From: an uncultured bacterium
GTDB taxonomy: Bacteria > Cyanobacteriota > Vampirovibrionia > Gastranaerophilales > Gastranaerophilaceae
DNA: 14,133 nucleotides
Reading direction: 5' to 3'
Assembly (NCBI GenBank): GCA_945833895.1
Contig: CAMAGQ010000032.1
Location: 1-14,133 of the forward strand
Every line of letters starts with the position of its first letter. The stretch's first letter is position 1. Under the pieces are notes generated by a model. It did no database searches, was not told where the DNA came from, and was given only the letters and a program-made list of their open reading frames with translations. Made by a program: the position numbers and the translations under genes. Of this stretch, positions 11,230-14,133 are shown one piece after another.

Positions 11230-14133
11230 CTTTTTTTCTTTCTTTCAATTCATTTATTTTGTGTGATAAATAAACTTTAAGTTCTTCTATCATTACATAG
11301 AAGGCAGGAACAAGGAATGTTCCGGCAAAAGCAACCGCAATCATTCCGCCAAATACGGTCATACCGACAGAGTGTCTTGACGCAGCACCTGCACCTTGAG
11401 CAAATACCAACGGCAACAACCCTAGAATGAATGCAATATTTGTCATCATTACCGCTCTGAACCTCAACCTTGCGGCTTGCATTGCGGCTTCTCTAATCGA
11501 CATACCCGCTTCGTGAGCATCTTTAGCAAATTCAACAATCAAAATTGCCTGCTTTGTACTCAAGCCGATTAACATAACCAAACCGATTTGAGAATACAAA
11601 TCCATTGAGTAGCCTGCAACGTATTGGAACAATAATGCTCCTACCAGCGAAACAGGAGTAACCAGTAATACACTGACAGGCAAGAACCAACTTTCATACA
11701 ATCCGACAAGGAATAAGAATATGAATACCAGTGACATTACCAAAATAGGCAAAATCTGTCCGCTTGATTGTTTTTCCTGCAAAGATGAACCCGACCAAGA
11801 AAATCCCATATCCTCAGGCAGAACTTTTGCAGATAAATCTTCCATCATTTGCATAGATTTACCTGAACTTATACCCTGACGAGCACTTCCGTTTATTGTA
11901 ATCGCAGGATACATGTTAAATCTTGTTCTTGTATAAGGTCCAACGATATTTGATGATTTTATAACCGCAGTTAGCGGAACCATTTTACCGTAATTATTTT
12001 TTACATATATTTTGTTCAAGTCAGAAAGTTTTTCCCTGAATGGAGCATCTGCCTGCAAATACACACGATAAACACGTCCGTATTTATTAAAGTCGTTAAC
12101 GTAAGTTTTCGCATAATACGATGCGATTGCGTTATAAACCTCAGTAACCTCAACATTTTGAGCCATTGCCTTATCAACATCGACATCAATTAACAATTGA
12201 GGAAGATTTGCGGTGAATGAACTGTAAATCATAGTAAAATCAGGATTTTCTCTTGCTTTTGACATGAATTTAACACCCTCGTTATAAAAATCAGAAGCCG
12301 ATCTGTCACCCTTATCCAACAATTGGTACTCAAAACCGCCAAACGTACCCAAACCTGAAATTGCAGGCGGAGTGAATGTCGCAACAGTCGCATCAGGAAT
12401 ATGTGCAACTTGTGCATTGATATTATTCATAATACTGTTCAGTGATTTTTCTTTTGATTTTCTTTCAGACCAAGGTTCTAACTGGGATACGAAAAACGCC
12501 GTGTTTTCACCGTCAAAACCGATTAAGGAAATTATATTACTAATTCCCGGAATATTTTTAAGTTTGGATTCAATCCCTTTTGCAACTTCGTCAGTCCTTG
12601 ATGCCGACGAACCCTCAGGTAATTGAATCTGGGTAAAAATAGCACCCCTGTCTTCATCAGGCAAAAATCCGCCCGGAATAATCACAAACATAAATCCTGT
12701 TAACACAATTATTATGCCCAATACTGACAGTGTCGCTTTCCAAGAATTAATGAAGAAACTTGTTCCCTCAATGTATTTGTCACGAACTTTATTGAACCAA
12801 TCATCAAAATCTTGTATAAATTTGAAATCCGCTTTTCCCGTGTCATTTTTCAATATCATTGAACATAAAGCAGGTGCAAGAGTAAGAGCAACAAGAGTTG
12901 ACAAACCGATTGAAGAAGCGATACAAAGTGCAAACTGCCTAAACATACGCCCTGTAATACCACCCATAAACGATACAGGAACAAATACCGCCATCAATAC
13001 AAGTGAAGTTGCAACAACCGCACCTAAAACTTCTTTCATTGTTTTTTCGGTTGCTTCTTTTGGTGGAAGTCCGTCCTGAATATGCCGCTGGGTATTTTCA
13101 AGTACAACAATAGCATCATCAACAACCAGCCCGACGGCAAGCACCAGTCCGAACAGGATAAGCAAATTTATTGAAAAACCGAAGATATTCATAAAGATAA
13201 ACACACCGATTAGGGAAACAGGAATTGCCGCAAACGGAATGAATGCAGCACGAGCCGTTCCGAGGAACAGGTATGTAACAATCGAAACAAGCAATACAGC
13301 AAGAACAACCGCCATAACAACTTCGTGAATAGATTCACGTACAAACTCTGTTTCATCGTGTTGAACTTTATACTCAATATCTTTCGGGAAAGTTTTACTC
13401 AATTCCTTCAATTTCGCTCTGATTTTATTTGATAATTGAATTGCGTTCGCTTCAGGCATTTGAGAAACGGTAATAATTGCAGAATTTTTTCCGCTTATTC
13501 TTGAGAAATACGAATAACTTTCAGCACCCAAATCAACTCTTGCAACATCTTTCAGCCTAATTTGAGCACCGTTAGGCAAGGATTTTACAACAATATCTTC
13601 AAATTCCTCAGCCGTTTTCAGCCTACCTTTTGTACGCATTGTAAGTTTGATTAACTGTTTATTCTCCATAGGTTCGACACCTAAGTCACCCGCAGGAGTT
13701 TGAATATTTTGAGCCTGAATTGCGTTTGTTATCTCTGACGTTGACAGTCCGTAATTCGCCATTTTATCAGCATCAAGCCATATTCTCATTGCATAAGAAG
13801 ATGAACCGAATACGTTTACTGTACCGACACCTTTAATTCTGGCAATTTCATCTTTGATAAAAATATCGGCATAATTTGCAATAAAAAGGTTATCGTAAGT
13901 GTTATGTGGAGAATTTACAGAAATCATCAATAACCCCGGTCCGCCCGTTGATTTTTTTACAGACAGACCGTATCGCCGAACCTCTTCCGGCAAACGTGGA
14001 GTAACCAACTGCAATTCATTCTGTACGTTAACAACAGAGATATCAGGGTCAGTTCCGATATCAAAATATATAGTCAATATATATGTTCCGTTTTGTGATG
14101 TGGAAGTCATATAAATCATGTTATCAACACCGT
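11222..14133 (-). CDS. RND (AcrB/HAE1-type) efflux pump, N-terminus beyond window
   Basis: This is the proton-driven inner-membrane pump of a tripartite efflux system. The frame stays open through 14133, where the codons before the first in-window ATG (14117-14119) read GVDN, continuing into MIYMTSTS. AcrB has the same context at about residue 75-80, so some 75 residues are missing and the ATG is internal. Counting from it, VGLVVDDAIVVLEN carries the TM4 proton-relay pair D334/D335 (AcrB D407/D408). LIGLSTKQAILIVEFAKD near 860 carries the TM10 lysine (AcrB K940), and ARLRFRAVMMTNIAFILG follows. Porter and docking regions are present and intact, so it should be active. It overlaps the TolC-type gene by 8 nt. 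A membrane-fusion gene would be expected just beyond the right edge. Confidence 0.96.
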   Translation of the reverse strand, partial: GVDNMIYMTSTSQNGTYILTIYFDIGTDPDISVVNVQNELQLVTPRLPEEVRRYGLSVKKSTGGPGLLMISVNSPHNTYDNLFIANYADIFIKDEIARIKGVGTVNVFGSSSYAMRIWLDADKMANYGLSTSEITNAIQAQNIQTPAGDLGVEPMENKQLIKLTMRTKGRLKTAEEFEDIVVKSLPNGAQIRLKDVARVDLGAESYSYFSRISGKNSAIITVSQMPEANAIQLSNKIRAKLKELSKTFPKDIEYKVQHDETEFVRESIHEVVMAVVLAVLLVSIVTYLFLGTARAAFIPFAAIPVSLIGVFIFMNIFGFSINLLILFGLVLAVGLVVDDAIVVLENTQRHIQDGLPPKEATEKTMKEVLGAVVATSLVLMAVFVPVSFMGGITGRMFRQFALCIASSIGLSTLVALTLAPALCSMILKNDTGKADFKFIQDFDDWFNKVRDKYIEGTSFFINSWKATLSVLGIIIVLTGFMFVIIPGGFLPDEDRGAIFTQIQLPEGSSASRTDEVAKGIESKLKNIPGISNIISLIGFDGENTAFFVSQLEPWSERKSKEKSLNSIMNNINAQVAHIPDATVATFTPPAISGLGTFGGFEYQLLDKGDRSASDFYNEGVKFMSKARENPDFTMIYSSFTANLPQLLIDVDVDKAMAQNVEVTEVYNAIASYYAKTYVNDFNKYGRVYRVYLQADAPFREKLSDLNKIYVKNNYGKMVPLTAVIKSSNIVGPYTRTRFNMYPAITINGSARQGISSGKSMQMMEDLSAKVLPEDMGFSWSGSSLQEKQSSGQILPILVMSLVFIFLFLVGLYESWFLPVSVLLVTPVSLVGALLFQYVAGYSMDLYSQIGLVMLIGLSTKQAILIVEFAKDAHEAGMSIREAAMQAARLRFRAVMMTNIAFILGLLPLVFAQGAGAASRHSVGMTVFGGMIAVAFAGTFLVPAFYVMIEELKVYLSHKINELKERKKDV

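Noticed and set aside
11222..14119. ATG at 14117-14119 as the start of the RND pump
   Set aside because: The frame continues upstream to the window edge with codons that fit the AcrB family (GVDN before MIYM), so this methionine is internal.

Overview
The window reads as AT-rich chromosome (clearly under half G+C) from a Gram-negative, probably anaerobic bacterium. The Gram-negative call rests on an RND inner-membrane pump directly coupled to a TolC-type outer-membrane channel. The anaerobe hint is a DUF2229-type (2-hydroxyacyl-CoA dehydratase activator-related) iron-sulfur protein. The LuxR-type output domain of the response regulator ends in a pattern (DRVQAAVKAVKEGMV) that resembles cyanobacterial NarL-family regulators. 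A non-photosynthetic cyanobacterial relative such as the gut Gastranaerophilales/Melainabacteria is my best guess, but it is an inference from a few proteins and not proven.

Layout, left to right. 1-1151 (minus): a large cytoplasmic protein cut by the left edge, probably a GH13-like barrel protein. 1152-1313: a divergent control region with a perfect palindrome. 1314-1991 (plus): an orphan NarL/FixJ response regulator. 1988-2548 (minus): Maf nucleotide pyrophosphatase, preceded at 2614-2853 by an unknown 79-aa protein, with a perfect 11-bp hairpin between them. 2854-3381: a 528-bp gene-free stretch with an AGGA-rich leader and a G+C-richer island of five hairpins. 3382-4458 (plus): the DUF2229-type protein, closed by a terminator. 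4540-4710, 4728-6572 and 6657-7202 (all minus): a new 56-aa gene, glmS, and a secreted protein with two tandem 21-residue repeats. 7315-9381 (plus): a short GH38 alpha-mannosidase, possibly translated from a leaderless mRNA. 9399-9428: a bidirectional terminator. 9470-9721 (minus): an unknown basic 83-aa protein. 9820-11229 and 11222-right edge (minus): TolC-type channel and RND pump, overlapping by 8 nt.

Most genes are housekeeping or transport: amino-sugar supply for peptidoglycan (GlmS), nucleotide sanitation (Maf), efflux (RND-TolC) and carbohydrate breakdown (GH38, perhaps the GH13-like protein). I see no phage, CRISPR, toxin-antitoxin, defence or insertion-sequence genes and no tRNA or rRNA. 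The parts least explained by known families are the small proteins (56, 79 and 83 aa), the promoter-like motif and AGGA arrays around two of them, the hairpin island, and the repeat-bearing secreted protein next to glmS.
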